From CBDAPX01 sp965198725 (GTDB lineage Bacteria > Pseudomonadota > Alphaproteobacteria > Rhodobacterales > Rhodobacteraceae), in assembly GCA_965198725.1 (NCBI GenBank), contig CBDAPX010000001.1, positions 3,038,001 through 3,102,000 of the forward strand: a DNA stretch of 64,000 bases, written 5' to 3'. Positions 1 through 8,876 of the stretch are shown here, piece after piece. Within the stretch, counting starts at the first letter, position 1, and the number at the start of each line of letters is the position of its first letter. A model generated the notes under the pieces. That model did no database searches, was not told the DNA's origin, and saw nothing but the letters and a program-made list of their open reading frames with translations. A program made the position numbers and the translations under genes.

Positions 1-297
1 GCCGATTTTGAAGCCGCTGGCGCGAAAGTGTTCGGCATTTCCAAGGACAGTGTCGCGAGCCATGAAAAATTTGTCGCCAAGCGCGAGCTGACCGTGCCGC
101 TGTTGTCCGACGAAAACGGCACCACCTGCGAAGACTATGGTGTTTGGAAAGAAAAGAGCATGTACGGCAAAAAGTTCATGGGCATCGAACGGTCCACCTT
201 TTTGATCAACGCCGATGGCGAGATTGCCCAGGTGTGGCGCAAGGTCAAAGTGCCGGGCCATGTCGATGCAGTGCTGGAGGCTGTGAAAGCTCTGTGA
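1..297 (+). CDS. bcp: Peroxiredoxin (Bcp/AhpC-TSA family), 3' part only
   Basis: The reading frame is open from the first base of the window, so this is the C-terminal part (98 residues) of a gene that starts upstream. The end reads like the bacterioferritin-comigratory type of thiol peroxidase, with the GIERSTFLI strand, the NADGEIA turn and the terminal helix that follows KVKVPGH. Such enzymes reduce hydrogen peroxide and organic peroxides in the cytoplasm using thioredoxin. The peroxidatic cysteine would lie upstream of the window and cannot be checked. The stop overlaps the GTG start of the next gene (GTGA), so the two are probably co-translated. Confidence 0.85.
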   Translation, partial: ADFEAAGAKVFGISKDSVASHEKFVAKRELTVPLLSDENGTTCEDYGVWKEKSMYGKKFMGIERSTFLINADGEIAQVWRKVKVPGHVDAVLEAVKAL

Positions 298-1106
298 TCC
301 AGTCACTGGCAGAACGCGCGGTCGAGGTGCTGACCACGGCGGACGGGCGGGCAAAGACCGCCCTGTCCCGCCGCCATGCCGCTGAATGGGTCGCGTCCCG
401 AAATGGCGACGGACCAGAGATCCCGGTGGGGCGTGCGGAACCGCCCCTGCGCCCGTCGCGCCCTGCGGAACCTGAGTTGCTGCATCCAAGGGATGTACCC
501 AAGCGCAAACCCGGCAGCCCACAAGGCCGCATCGCGCTGCTGCATGCGGTGGCCCATATCGAACTGAATGCGGTGGACCTCCATTGGGATATCATCGCCC
601 GCTTTGCCCACGTTCCGATGCCCATGGGGTTTTATGACGACTGGGTCAAAGCCGCCGACGAAGAATCCAAGCATTTCAATCTGATGTGCGACTGTCTTGA
701 AGCGCAAGACAGTCATTACGGCGCATTACCGGCCGATGCGGGCATGTGGCGCGCAGCCGAAGACACGGTCGATGATTTCATGGGCCGTCTGGCGGTGGTG
801 CCAATGGTTCTGGAAGCACGCGGTCTGGACGTGACGCCGGGCATGATCCAGATATTTCAAAAAGCCAAATTGACGGATGCCGTTGCGGCGCTTGAAACCA
901 TATACGCCGAAGAAGTCAGCCATGTCGCCTATGGCTCCAAGTGGTTTCACTTCCTCTGTGGCCGCGAAAACCTTGATCCGAAAGACGTCTTTCATGCGCT
1001 GGTCAAACGGTATTTCAAAGGTGCCCTGAAACCGCCCTTTAACGAGGAAAAACGCGCCGAAGCGGGTCTGCCGCCCGACTTCTACTGGCCATTGGTCGAA
1101 AATTGA
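294..1106 (+). CDS. DUF455 ferritin-like protein
   Basis: A 270-residue protein of the DUF455 family, a ferritin-like four-helix fold whose biochemical role is not established. The likely metal ligands of this fold are visible as HIE near residues 88-90, EESKH near 123-127, an EARGLD helix and EEVSH towards the C-terminus. The GTG start at 294 was chosen because it overlaps the peroxiredoxin stop by four bases and begins a family-like N-terminus; the longer open frame from 144 lies inside the peroxiredoxin gene. Coupling to a peroxide-reducing enzyme fits a metal or oxidative-stress role, but that is inference. Confidence 0.85.
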   Translation: MIQSLAERAVEVLTTADGRAKTALSRRHAAEWVASRNGDGPEIPVGRAEPPLRPSRPAEPELLHPRDVPKRKPGSPQGRIALLHAVAHIELNAVDLHWDIIARFAHVPMPMGFYDDWVKAADEESKHFNLMCDCLEAQDSHYGALPADAGMWRAAEDTVDDFMGRLAVVPMVLEARGLDVTPGMIQIFQKAKLTDAVAALETIYAEEVSHVAYGSKWFHFLCGRENLDPKDVFHALVKRYFKGALKPPFNEEKRAEAGLPPDFYWPLVEN

Positions 1107-1296
1107 TCAGTTCCGCCGACGACCAACCCTTTGGAATCGGCGGAAATTTGCCAATAATCCACAATTCAACGGGCTGACGCCGCGAAATTGGACAGAAACC
1201 TTGCCCAAATCCCGGCCATTGGGTACTGCTGCGCAAAAAGCTGGCGCGAATTGGGGTGAGCGTTGGCCAACAAGGATGAAAGCAAGGGTGGGGCAA

Positions 1297-2622
1297 ATGC
1301 GTAGTCGTCTGGCAATCAAGACACATGCGATCATGGAACATATGTTTCCTGAACGGCGCGTGTTTTTGAAATCCGACACTGACACCCGCTTTATCCGGCT
1401 GAAACCTCATATGCAGCTTCTGACCTTTGCGGGCGGCGGACTGGTTGTTGGTTGGGCCATTGTGGCCACCGCGATCCTGTTGATGGACAGCATCGGGTCC
1501 GGCAACTTCCGCGCACAAGCCGAACGGGACCAGATGACCTATCAGGCCCGGCTAGAGGCGCTTTCGGATGAACGGGATGCCCGTGCCGCCGAAGCTTTGG
1601 CCGCACAACAACGGTTTAATGCAGCACTAGAACAGATTTCGGTGATGCAATCGGACCTGCTGGCATCTGAAACGCGCCGGCGCGAATTGGAAACCGGGCT
1701 GGACGTTGTGCAGCAAAAACTGCGCACCGCGATGATCGAACGCGAAGAGGCACGCTCTGCGCTTGCCGCGCTCCAAAGCCAGACGACGCAAGACGGCGCG
1801 CAGCTTGCCAGCGCCGGATCCCGCGCGCCGGTTGATTTCATGTCGACCGCGCTGGCCGACGCTGCTGAGGAACGCGACCAGATCCTGGCCGATGCCGAAG
1901 AGGCGCTGACCCGGGCGGATGAGCTGGAGCTTGAAATCCGCCTCATGCGCGACCAGAACGATCAAATTTTCAGACAATTGGAAGATGCGATGGCCATCTC
2001 GGTTGAGCCGCTGGACAAAATGTTCCGCAGCGCCGGGATGCCGACGGATCGGATCATCGAAGAGGTCCGGCGCGGGTATAACGGTCAGGGTGGTCCGTTG
2101 ACCCCTTTGTCCTTTTCGACCAGCGGCGCGCCCCCCTCGCCCGATGAAATCCGCGCCAATAAGCTGTTGCAACAGATGGATACGCTGAACCTTTATCGGA
2201 TCGCTGCGGAAAAGGCGCCATTCGCGATGCCGGTGAAATCGGCATTCCGGTTCACCAGCGGCTACGGCTATCGCCGCGATCCCAAAACCGGCGGGCGGCG
2301 GATGCACAATGGCACCGATTTTGCCGCCGCGCATGGCACCGATATCTTTGCGACTGCTGACGGCGTCGTCACATTCGCGGGATGGCAGTCAGGTTTCGGC
2401 AAATTGGTGAAAATTCAGCATGCGTTCGGGATCGAAACCCTGTATGCCCACAACACGCGCATTCGCGTGCGCAAGGGTCAAAGAGTCTCGCGTGGGGATC
2501 ATATAGCTGATATGGGTAGTACTGGACGATCGACCGGCACCCACCTGCACTATGAGGTCCGCGTGAACGGTGTACCCAGAAACCCCATGACCTACATCAA
2601 GGCTGCGAACAATGTTTTCTAA
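1297..2622 (+). CDS. Membrane-anchored M23 peptidase (DipM/LmdC-like)
   Basis: A 441-residue protein with a short cytoplasmic N-terminus, one membrane segment at about residues 42-65, a long Ala/Glu/Arg-rich coiled coil at about 75-230 and a C-terminal M23 (LytM) domain. The zinc site looks complete: H337 and D341 in HNGTDF, and H416 and H418 in HLHYE. Such enzymes cut peptide cross-links in peptidoglycan in the periplasm. I chose ATG 1297 because it follows a purine-rich AGGGTGGGG and gives the usual short basic N-terminus; ATG 1276 is possible. The 3' end overlaps the bactofilin gene by 11 bases, a pairing known in alphaproteobacteria, where a bactofilin localises the peptidase. Confidence 0.85.
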   Translation: MRSRLAIKTHAIMEHMFPERRVFLKSDTDTRFIRLKPHMQLLTFAGGGLVVGWAIVATAILLMDSIGSGNFRAQAERDQMTYQARLEALSDERDARAAEALAAQQRFNAALEQISVMQSDLLASETRRRELETGLDVVQQKLRTAMIEREEARSALAALQSQTTQDGAQLASAGSRAPVDFMSTALADAAEERDQILADAEEALTRADELELEIRLMRDQNDQIFRQLEDAMAISVEPLDKMFRSAGMPTDRIIEEVRRGYNGQGGPLTPLSFSTSGAPPSPDEIRANKLLQQMDTLNLYRIAAEKAPFAMPVKSAFRFTSGYGYRRDPKTGGRRMHNGTDFAAAHGTDIFATADGVVTFAGWQSGFGKLVKIQHAFGIETLYAHNTRIRVRKGQRVSRGDHIADMGSTGRSTGTHLHYEVRVNGVPRNPMTYIKAANNVF

Positions 2623-3124
2623 GAGCAAAATCAACGAGCCCGGCGCAAAGGGCACTGAGGCGACACCGGCAACCGCGTCGAGCCCGACCCCTGCGGCACC
2701 CGCGCCAAGCGATTTCAAACCGACCACGCCAAAGCCAAAGCCAGCGGCATCTTTGCTGTCGGCAGACCTGCACGTCACCGGCAATATGAAGACAACCGGC
2801 GATATTCAGGTTGAAGGCACTGTCGAAGGTGACATCCGTGCACACCTGCTGACCATCGGCGAAAGTGCTACGATCAAGGGCGAAGTCGTCGCCGATGACG
2901 TGGTGATCAACGGCCGCATCGTGGGCCGGGTCCGCGGTTTGAAGGTGCGTCTGACCTCAACGGCCCGTGTCGAAGGCGACATCATTCACAAGACCATCGC
3001 GATCGAAAGCGGCGCGCATTTTGAAGGATCGGTGCAACGCCAAGACGATCCTTTGAACCCGGGCAAACCAGCCGCGCGTCCTGCGGCCAATCCTGCGGCG
3101 GCACCGGCCAAATCCGAAGGCTGA
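2612..3124 (+). CDS. Bactofilin (polymer-forming cytoskeletal protein)
   Basis: A 170-residue protein with a Pro/Ala/Lys-rich disordered N-terminus (about 1-45), a central right-handed beta-helix with repeated V/I-x-G-x-(V/I) rungs (about 48-140) and a Pro/Ala-rich tail. This is the bactofilin (PF04519) pattern. Bactofilins polymerise without nucleotide under the inner membrane and position cell-wall enzymes. The start lies inside the end of the M23 peptidase gene, which suggests translational coupling and a joint role in local wall remodelling. Confidence 0.9.
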   Translation: MFSKSKINEPGAKGTEATPATASSPTPAAPAPSDFKPTTPKPKPAASLLSADLHVTGNMKTTGDIQVEGTVEGDIRAHLLTIGESATIKGEVVADDVVINGRIVGRVRGLKVRLTSTARVEGDIIHKTIAIESGAHFEGSVQRQDDPLNPGKPAARPAANPAAAPAKSEG

Positions 3125-3148
3125 TCCGACCTGATACTGTATGGAAAG

Positions 3149-3179
3149 GCGCGTCGGGCCATGCCGGACGCGCTTTTTT
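3149..3179 (+). terminator. Rho-independent terminator after the bactofilin gene
   Basis: GCGCGTC at 3149-3155 pairs with GACGCGC at 3167-3173, followed at once by a run of six T. It lies 25 bases after the bactofilin stop and ends the rightward unit before the convergent DUF3179 gene. Confidence 0.85.
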
Positions 3180-3188
3180 CATGGGCGG

Positions 3189-4163
3189 TTACTGCGCCAG
3201 CATCCATGTGCCATCGGGCCAGAACGCATGGAAGGCAAAGGCAAACATGACGTCGTGCGGGACATCCCGCCCCTGCCCGTCCCGCACGCGAATGGTGCCA
3301 ACATCGCGGCCTTCGCTGATACGGCTGGTATCGAGGGCTGATGCCTGGCCGGCGGTCCAGCTGATCTTTACTCCGGCCTCTTCAACAGCCCCCTCTGCGG
3401 CAAGCCGCGTCATGGGCCAGGCGCGGTCACCGACACGGATCACCCGGACCAAGGGTGGAATGCCGTGCGGCGGGTTTTCTCCGTTGTACAGGAATGGCCG
3501 GGCCGCGCTGTCATACTGGCGATAAGGGTTGCGCCCGTAATCCCGCGTGTATCCGCGCGGTTGGTTCATCACCAACCCATCCGGGTTGCGCGCCTTGAAC
3601 TCGGCCCAGCTTTCCATCCAACTGGGCAAGGCTGTCAGTTCTGTGCCCGTCAGCGCGCCGACAATGGCCTGCCCGACCGCTTGCTGCCACCAGCTTTGGG
3701 TTTCGCGATCATACATGATCATGTCTGAATGGCGCAGCTTGCCCGACACCCCAAAGCTGAGCACCTGATCCCCGACACGGCGGTCAAAGCTGAGCCCGGA
3801 ATTACATAATGGGCAGAAGGTGACCGCAACCGGCACATCGGCCACGCGGTCATTCACGATCTCATGCCACATCAGGTAGCGGATCGGATAGGCCCGCGGT
3901 TTGGCCGCACCCAGTTCCAACGTGATAACCGGCTCGCGATCCTGCAACCGGGTCTCACTCGACACGTTGCGAAAGCTGGGATCGTCGATAGCGGGGATGC
4001 CGTCCTTGGGCGGTCCGCCGGACAGAATATCGCCCCAGTTGTCCACACTGGTCTGCTCAAAATCCGTGTCCGGCCATTCGTTGCGCCAGAATTCAGGGTT
4101 CGCGGACGCGGCAACGCCCCAGCCCATAATGCAGATCGTCGATATCAAAGCTCGGAAAAACAT
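3189..4163 (-). CDS. Secreted DUF3179 protein
   Basis: A 324-residue protein with a signal peptide (about 1-21, cleavage after ASA) and a DUF3179 domain filling the rest. The family hallmark FCPLCNS is at residues 116-122, so C117 and C120 could form a disulfide or bind a metal. The family has no assigned function; members are exported. It stands alone between a convergent terminator and a divergent spacing of about 85 bases from the cyclophilin pair. The start gives a complete signal peptide. Confidence 0.85.
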   Translation of the reverse strand: MFFRALISTICIMGWGVAASANPEFWRNEWPDTDFEQTSVDNWGDILSGGPPKDGIPAIDDPSFRNVSSETRLQDREPVITLELGAAKPRAYPIRYLMWHEIVNDRVADVPVAVTFCPLCNSGLSFDRRVGDQVLSFGVSGKLRHSDMIMYDRETQSWWQQAVGQAIVGALTGTELTALPSWMESWAEFKARNPDGLVMNQPRGYTRDYGRNPYRQYDSAARPFLYNGENPPHGIPPLVRVIRVGDRAWPMTRLAAEGAVEEAGVKISWTAGQASALDTSRISEGRDVGTIRVRDGQGRDVPHDVMFAFAFHAFWPDGTWMLAQ

Positions 4164-4248
4164 GCGCCACCCCCGGGATCGAGAGTGGCGCGAAGGACTT
4201 TGTCTGCATAGCCCGGCGCACGCAGATGTGAGCGCCGGTGCGCGACGG

Positions 4249-4794
4249 TCACTCGACGACCGTCACCTTTTTCATGACATCCGGGGCCCCAACAACCGAC
4301 CCGTTGGGTCCGGTGCCCAGCTTGATCTTGTCGACCACATCCATGCCCTCGGTCACACGACCGATGACCGTGTACTGACCGTTCAGGAAATGACCCGCAT
4401 CGAACATGATAAAGAACTGGCTGTTGGCGCTGTCCGGATTTTGCGACCGGGCCATACCCACAACGCCGCGATCAAACGGCTCTGCTGAGAACTCTGCCTT
4501 CAGGTCGAGCATGGCCGATCCACCGCGCCCGGCAAGGCGCATGTCACCACCCAGTTTGCCAAACTCGACATCACCGGTCTGCGCCATGAAGCCATCAATC
4601 ACCCGGTGAAAAACAACCCCGTCATACGCGCCCTCGGCCGCCAGGGCCGCGATCCGCTCGGCATGACCCGGTGCGACATCTTCCAAGAGATCGATGGTGA
4701 TGACGCCATTGGCCTCACCTTCCACCTCGATCTGGATACCGGTGGCGAGCGCAGGGCTGGCCAGTAGGGACAAAAGAACCGCCAGCTTACGCAT
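4249..4794 (-). CDS. Periplasmic cyclophilin-type peptidyl-prolyl isomerase
   Basis: A 181-residue cyclophilin with an N-terminal signal peptide (MRKLAVLLSL to SPALA). It shows the family motifs FHRVIDGFMAQTGD, NSQFFI and FLNGQYTVIGRV, so the active-site Arg and the peptide-binding groove look intact. It speeds proline isomerisation during folding of exported proteins. The ATG at 4794 overlaps the stop of the upstream cyclophilin gene (ATGCGTAA), which favours it over the longer frame to 4812. It is co-transcribed with its cytoplasmic paralogue. Confidence 0.9.
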   Translation of the reverse strand: MRKLAVLLSLLASPALATGIQIEVEGEANGVITIDLLEDVAPGHAERIAALAAEGAYDGVVFHRVIDGFMAQTGDVEFGKLGGDMRLAGRGGSAMLDLKAEFSAEPFDRGVVGMARSQNPDSANSQFFIMFDAGHFLNGQYTVIGRVTEGMDVVDKIKLGTGPNGSVVGAPDVMKKVTVVE

Positions 4795-5293
4795 CAGCAG
4801 CCACCTTGACACTGATCATGCGATCCGGTTCCGCGGGTGGTTCGCCCCGCACGATGGCATCGACATGTTCCATGCCTTCGATGACGCGACCATAAACGGT
4901 GTATTGACCGTTCAGGAAATGGTTGTCCTTGAAGTTGATGAAGAACTGCGAATTCGCGCTGTTGGGGTTGGCAGACCGTGCCGCCCCCAGTGTTCCGCGA
5001 TCATGCTGCAGTTTGGAAAACTCGGCCGGCAGATCCGGATGCTCTGACCCACCGGTGCCGGCCATGCGGATGTTGAACCCTTCTTCCATATTGCCGTTCT
5101 TGACGTCACCGGTTTGCGCCATGAACCCGTCGATCACGCGGTGAAAGCAAACATTGTCATAGGCACCCGACCGCGCGAGCTCTTTCATCCGCTCAGAATG
5201 TTTGGGGGCAACGTCCGGCAACAATTCGATCGTCACGGTGCCGCCTTTCAGCTCCATCAGGATCGTGTTTTCGGGGTCTTTGATCTCGGCCAT
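4787..5293 (-). CDS. ppiB: Cytoplasmic cyclophilin-type peptidyl-prolyl isomerase
   Basis: A 168-residue cyclophilin without signal peptide, with CFHRVIDGFMAQTGD, NSQFFINF and FLNGQYTVYGRV. It is the cytoplasmic PpiB type and is the first gene of a two-gene unit with the periplasmic paralogue. The two proteins are close in sequence through the catalytic core, which points to a tandem duplication with later addition of a signal peptide. It is divergent from pgk, with about 127 bases between them. Confidence 0.92.
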   Translation of the reverse strand: MAEIKDPENTILMELKGGTVTIELLPDVAPKHSERMKELARSGAYDNVCFHRVIDGFMAQTGDVKNGNMEEGFNIRMAGTGGSEHPDLPAEFSKLQHDRGTLGAARSANPNSANSQFFINFKDNHFLNGQYTVYGRVIEGMEHVDAIVRGEPPAEPDRMISVKVAADA

Positions 5294-5420
5294 CTGGCTC
5301 TCCTGTCACTTGTTTGACCGGGAACCTATGCTGCCGACCCCGGATTGCCAAGTGACGCATTGACGGATGCATGATTTCTGCGCCAAGGATCGCGCGAGCA
5401 TTTGACATACGGAGGCCGTG

Positions 5421-6608
5421 ATGGGCTGGAATTCGCTTGATGACATGGATTTGAACGGCAAACGGGTTTTGACCCGCGTGGACCTCAACGTCCCGGTGGA
5501 AAACGGCACAGTCACCGATGACACCCGCATCCAACGCGTTGTTCCCACCATTCAAGACATTCTGGCCAAAGGCGGCACCCCGGTTTTACTGGCGCATTTC
5601 GGACGTCCCAAGGGCCAGGTTGTCCCGGACATGTCACTGCAACCGCTGGTCGCCAATCTTGAAGCTGCTTTTGGCGCGAACGTGATCTTTGTTGCCGACT
5701 GTCGCGGCCCCGCAGCCGCAGCGGGGATCGCCGCGGCGCAACCGGGTGATGTGGTTTTGTTAGAAAACACGCGCTTTCACGCCGGCGAAGAAAAGAACGA
5801 CCCAGAGCTTGCGGATGAGATGGCCGCCTTGGGCGACATCTATTGCAACGACGCCTTTTCGGCCGCGCACCGGGCCCATGCCTCGACCGAAGGGCTGGCC
5901 AAGCGCCTGCCCAACTGTGCCGGACGTCTGATGCAGGCAGAACTGAGCGCCCTGGAAGCCGCCCTTGGCGCGCCTGAACGCCCGGTGATCGCAGTTGTCG
6001 GCGGGGCCAAAGTGTCCACCAAGCTCGATCTTTTGGGCAACCTTGTCGAAAAGGTGGATCACCTCGTCATCGGCGGTGGCATGGCCAACACGTTTCTGGC
6101 CGCGAAGGGCATCGATGTCGGCAAATCCTTGTGCGAACACGATATGGCCGGCACAGCGCGGGTGATCATGACCAAGGCAGACGCGGCCGGTTGTGAGATC
6201 ATCCTGCCCAGCGACGTCGTCGTTGCGCGCGAGTTCAAAGCGGGGGCAGACAACCAAACCGTCGCCGCAGACGCCTGCCCGGCGGATGCCATGATCCTGG
6301 ATGCAGGCCCGGACACGGTGGCCGCGATATCCGCCGCGATGGCCGGTGCCAAAACGCTGATCTGGAACGGGCCTTTGGGGGCTTTTGAAATCGTGCCCTT
6401 CGACGCCGCTACAAATGCTGCCGCCAAAGAGGCGGCCACCCTGACGCGGGCCGGATCGCTCATCACCGTGGCCGGTGGCGGCGACACGGTTGCTGCGCTC
6501 AACCAAGCCGGTGCCGCGCCTGATTTCACCTATATCTCGACCGCCGGTGGCGCGTTTCTGGAATGGATGGAAGGCAAGGAACTGCCGGGTGTTGCGGCCC
6601 TGATGTAA
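5421..6608 (+). CDS. pgk: Phosphoglycerate kinase
   Basis: A 395-residue enzyme of usual bacterial length that transfers phosphate between 1,3-bisphosphoglycerate and ADP in glycolysis/gluconeogenesis. Motifs seen are RVDLNVP near the N-terminus (substrate binding), the GGAKVSTKLDLL hinge strand in the middle, and the C-terminal GGGDTVAAL nucleotide loop. ATG 5421 has GGAGG at 5411-5415, so it is preferred to the GTG three bases upstream. A class I fructose-bisphosphate aldolase follows 1.2 kb downstream, after unrelated small genes. Confidence 0.96.
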   Translation: MGWNSLDDMDLNGKRVLTRVDLNVPVENGTVTDDTRIQRVVPTIQDILAKGGTPVLLAHFGRPKGQVVPDMSLQPLVANLEAAFGANVIFVADCRGPAAAAGIAAAQPGDVVLLENTRFHAGEEKNDPELADEMAALGDIYCNDAFSAAHRAHASTEGLAKRLPNCAGRLMQAELSALEAALGAPERPVIAVVGGAKVSTKLDLLGNLVEKVDHLVIGGGMANTFLAAKGIDVGKSLCEHDMAGTARVIMTKADAAGCEIILPSDVVVAREFKAGADNQTVAADACPADAMILDAGPDTVAAISAAMAGAKTLIWNGPLGAFEIVPFDAATNAAAKEAATLTRAGSLITVAGGGDTVAALNQAGAAPDFTYISTAGGAFLEWMEGKELPGVAALM

Positions 6609-6620
6609 CGCCCGCAGCGG

Positions 6621-6854
6621 TCAATGCAGGCTCAGCAGCACCTCGATATCGCGTGCACTGAGCCGGGCCATCAATTTGCGTTCGTCTGCATTCAGCGTTT
6701 TGCCCTCTGACACCTCTTTGTGGATCAGACGGGCGACCGCGCTGGTGGGTTGATAATAAAGCTCTGGGTGGACGCCATTGAGATGCTCGACCATACGGCG
6801 CAGCAGCACCTTCTGACGTTCGGCGTCGGTTTCCGATTTCTTATCATGCAGCAT
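6621..6854 (-). CDS. Small conserved-looking protein, function unknown
   Basis: A 77-residue, mostly helical protein (LLRRMVEHLNGVHPELYY, then RLIHKEVSEGK and a C-terminal LSARDIEVLLSL). It is convergent with pgk, with 12 bases between the stops. No domain was recognised. The codon use matches the neighbours, so I accept it as a gene, but its role is unknown. Confidence 0.6.
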   Translation of the reverse strand: MLHDKKSETDAERQKVLLRRMVEHLNGVHPELYYQPTSAVARLIHKEVSEGKTLNADERKLMARLSARDIEVLLSLH

Positions 6855-6975
6855 GGGGCTTATCCTCGGCGTTGGGCTACAGCTAGGGCACGCCGCCTCA
6901 AGTCAACCGGCGCACGGGTTCGCCATGGCGTCGCCCGCCTAGACGTTCTCGGTCCAACAAGGCCATAATCGTCCT

Positions 6976-7329
6976 ATGATCAGCCGTCTTGTCTCGCTCT
7001 TTCAAAAACCACCGGACACCGCCGTTGCGGCACCGCATATCGCGCCCTTTGCCGAAACCGCGCATCACCTGAATGCCGACCCCTATCTTATGATCGCGGA
7101 CACAGACTTGCGGTTGATCTCTGTCTTTGACGATCTGCGCTATGACCACGCTGATCTGGATATGCTGTCCGCCCCGATGCGCCGCCGCGCCTTGTCCAAA
7201 CTCGAACCGACGGGGTTTGCGCAAATATCCGGCACCGTTATCGAAAACGCCGCTGAAGACATCCGCATCCATATGCCCAAATTCCGCGCCTTGGGGGCGT
7301 CCCCTTTTGATGCGTTGCGCGACACATAG
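6976..7329 (+). CDS. Hypothetical protein (117 aa)
   Basis: A 117-residue protein without signal peptide or membrane segment. The N-terminus is amphipathic (MISRLVSLFQKPP), followed by a mixed alpha/beta region with LMIADTDLRLISVFDDL. I recognise no family. Its TAG stop is followed directly by the ATG of the next small gene, so the two probably form a unit. The start lacks a strong ribosome site and could be elsewhere. Confidence 0.5.
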   Translation: MISRLVSLFQKPPDTAVAAPHIAPFAETAHHLNADPYLMIADTDLRLISVFDDLRYDHADLDMLSAPMRRRALSKLEPTGFAQISGTVIENAAEDIRIHMPKFRALGASPFDALRDT

Positions 7330-7587
7330 ATGCGGCCGCAGGACTTTGCCCTGCTGACCCCGACACAAACCGCCGCGCATATCATCTCATCCCACCCCCT
7401 GGAAAAAGCGGTCGAGCGGATCAAGGCCCTCATTCAAAAGCACCCGATCAATATCCTGCGGCTGAGCGATTACCTCGAACACTCGGCGCGCCACAAAGCG
7501 TTCGAGAGCGCCTTTGGTCATTTAAAATACGTCCAGCGCGAAGCGATCAACAAAGAACCCCTGAAAACCCGTCGCGCCTTGCGGTGA
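7330..7587 (+). CDS. Hypothetical protein (85 aa)
   Basis: An 85-residue basic, helical protein (KAVERIKALIQKHP, then LSDYLEHSARHKAFESAFGHLK). Not recognised. The ATG directly follows the stop of the upstream gene with no spacer, which implies translational coupling. It ends about 190 bases before the aldolase start. Confidence 0.5.
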   Translation: MRPQDFALLTPTQTAAHIISSHPLEKAVERIKALIQKHPINILRLSDYLEHSARHKAFESAFGHLKYVQREAINKEPLKTRRALR

Positions 7588-7666
7588 TGTTTCGACGCTG
7601 TCCCTTGCCGGGGTTGGGCGTGGCCGCCAGCGCCGATCGCCCAAGCCCTATACTTCAAAACAAAGA

Positions 7667-7688
7667 GCTAACCCTCGTTAGCGCCAAC
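7667..7688 (+). promoter_or_regulatory. Candidate LacI-type operator upstream of the aldolase gene
   Basis: GTTAGCGCCAAC at 7677-7688 is a near-perfect CG-centred palindrome (one mismatch), and GCTAAC at 7667-7672 adds a second half-site that also pairs with GTTAGC at 7677-7682. CG-centred TTAGCGCTAA-like palindromes are typical of LacI-family regulators of sugar and central carbon genes in alphaproteobacteria. It lies about 90 bases before the aldolase ATG. The regulator is not identified. Confidence 0.35.
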
Positions 7689-7778
7689 AAAATTGCAAGA
7701 CGATGCCGGGTCCCATAGAAGCGACATCAGAAGGACATCACCCTTTGAACGTGAAATTTGAAAAGGCGGATTTTGACC

Positions 7779-8672
7779 ATGTCGAACCAAGCGCAAGCAG
7801 AGAAAATGCAATCCGGGCCGGGCTTTATTGCCGCGCTGGACCAAAGCGGCGGTTCCACCCCCAAGGCGTTGCGGCTCTACGGTGTTGAAGAAGACGCCTA
7901 TGGCTCAGAGGCCGAAATGTTCGACAAGATCCACGAGATGCGCAGCCGTATCGCCAAGGCGCCCGGCTTTACCGGCGACCGTGTGATTGGCGCGATCCTG
8001 TTTGAAAAGACCATGGACCGCGACATCGACGGAAAATCCTCTGCCGCCTATTTGTGGGAAGAGCGCGGCGTGGTTCCGTTTCTGAAAGTCGACAAGGGTC
8101 TGATGGATGCCGAAAATGGCGTGAAACTGATGAAACCGATGGGCGATCTCGACGCGTTGCTGGAACGCGCCGTTGCCAAGGGCATTTTTGGCACCAAGAT
8201 GCGCTCTGTCATCGACGCGGCCAATGCCGAAGGCATCGCGGCCAACGTCGCTCAGCAATTCGAGATCGGCAAACAAATCCTTGGCCACGGTCTGATCCCG
8301 ATCCTGGAACCCGAGGTCACGATCAGCATTTCAGACAAGGCCGAAGCCGAAGCAATCCTGCTGGACGAGATTTCAAAACAGCTCGACGCGCTGCCGGATG
8401 AACAAACGATCATGCTGAAACTCACCCTACCTGAGGCAGCCAATCACTACAAACCGCTGATCGATCATCCACAGGTGATGCGGGTTGTCGCCCTGTCCGG
8501 TGGGTACAGCCGCGAAGAGGCCAATGCGCGTTTGTCCCAGAACACAGGGATGATTGCCAGCTTCAGCCGCGCCCTGACTGAGGGCTTGTCAGCCCAGCAA
8601 AGCGACGAGGCGTTCAACACCGCGATCGATGCCACGATCCAAAGCATCTATGACGCGTCCGTGGCGGGATAA
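7779..8672 (+). CDS. Fructose-bisphosphate aldolase, class I
   Basis: A 297-residue class I (Schiff-base) aldolase of the short type common in Rhodobacterales. It splits fructose 1,6-bisphosphate into dihydroxyacetone phosphate and glyceraldehyde 3-phosphate. The N-terminus reads GFIAALDQSGGSTPKAL; the strand PILEPEVTI and the lysine in IMLKLTLPE (K214), the probable Schiff-base residue, are present. ATG 7779 follows AAGGCGGA at 7763-7770, so the upstream start at 7758 is rejected. It forms a single-gene unit closed by a terminator, with a candidate operator in the leader. Confidence 0.92.
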   Translation: MSNQAQAEKMQSGPGFIAALDQSGGSTPKALRLYGVEEDAYGSEAEMFDKIHEMRSRIAKAPGFTGDRVIGAILFEKTMDRDIDGKSSAAYLWEERGVVPFLKVDKGLMDAENGVKLMKPMGDLDALLERAVAKGIFGTKMRSVIDAANAEGIAANVAQQFEIGKQILGHGLIPILEPEVTISISDKAEAEAILLDEISKQLDALPDEQTIMLKLTLPEAANHYKPLIDHPQVMRVVALSGGYSREEANARLSQNTGMIASFSRALTEGLSAQQSDEAFNTAIDATIQSIYDASVAG

Positions 8673-8696
8673 CCGACCCAAGCGAAGAAATAGACC

Positions 8697-8731
8697 AAGG
8701 CCACGGTTCACAAATGACCCGTGGCCTTTTT
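8697..8731 (+). terminator. Rho-independent terminator after the aldolase gene
   Basis: GGCCACGG at 8699-8706 pairs with CCGTGGCC at 8719-8726, followed by five T. The AA before the stem can pair with the first T residues, which would also let it act in reverse weakly. Confidence 0.88.
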
Positions 8732-8876
8732 CGGTCGTGCCGCCCTTTTTGAGGTCGTCCCAACAAATACAAAAAATTATGTGTTTTCTCTAAACCAAGG
8801 GATTCACAGAAGGAATCACCTGTGGCATAGTGCCGGGAACGCTTGATCAACAAGCGACAGAAAAAGGCAGTGAGCA

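Noticed and set aside
144..293. 5' extension of the DUF455 gene
   Set aside because: These codons lie inside the peroxiredoxin gene in another frame; the GTG at 294 overlaps its stop and matches the family start.
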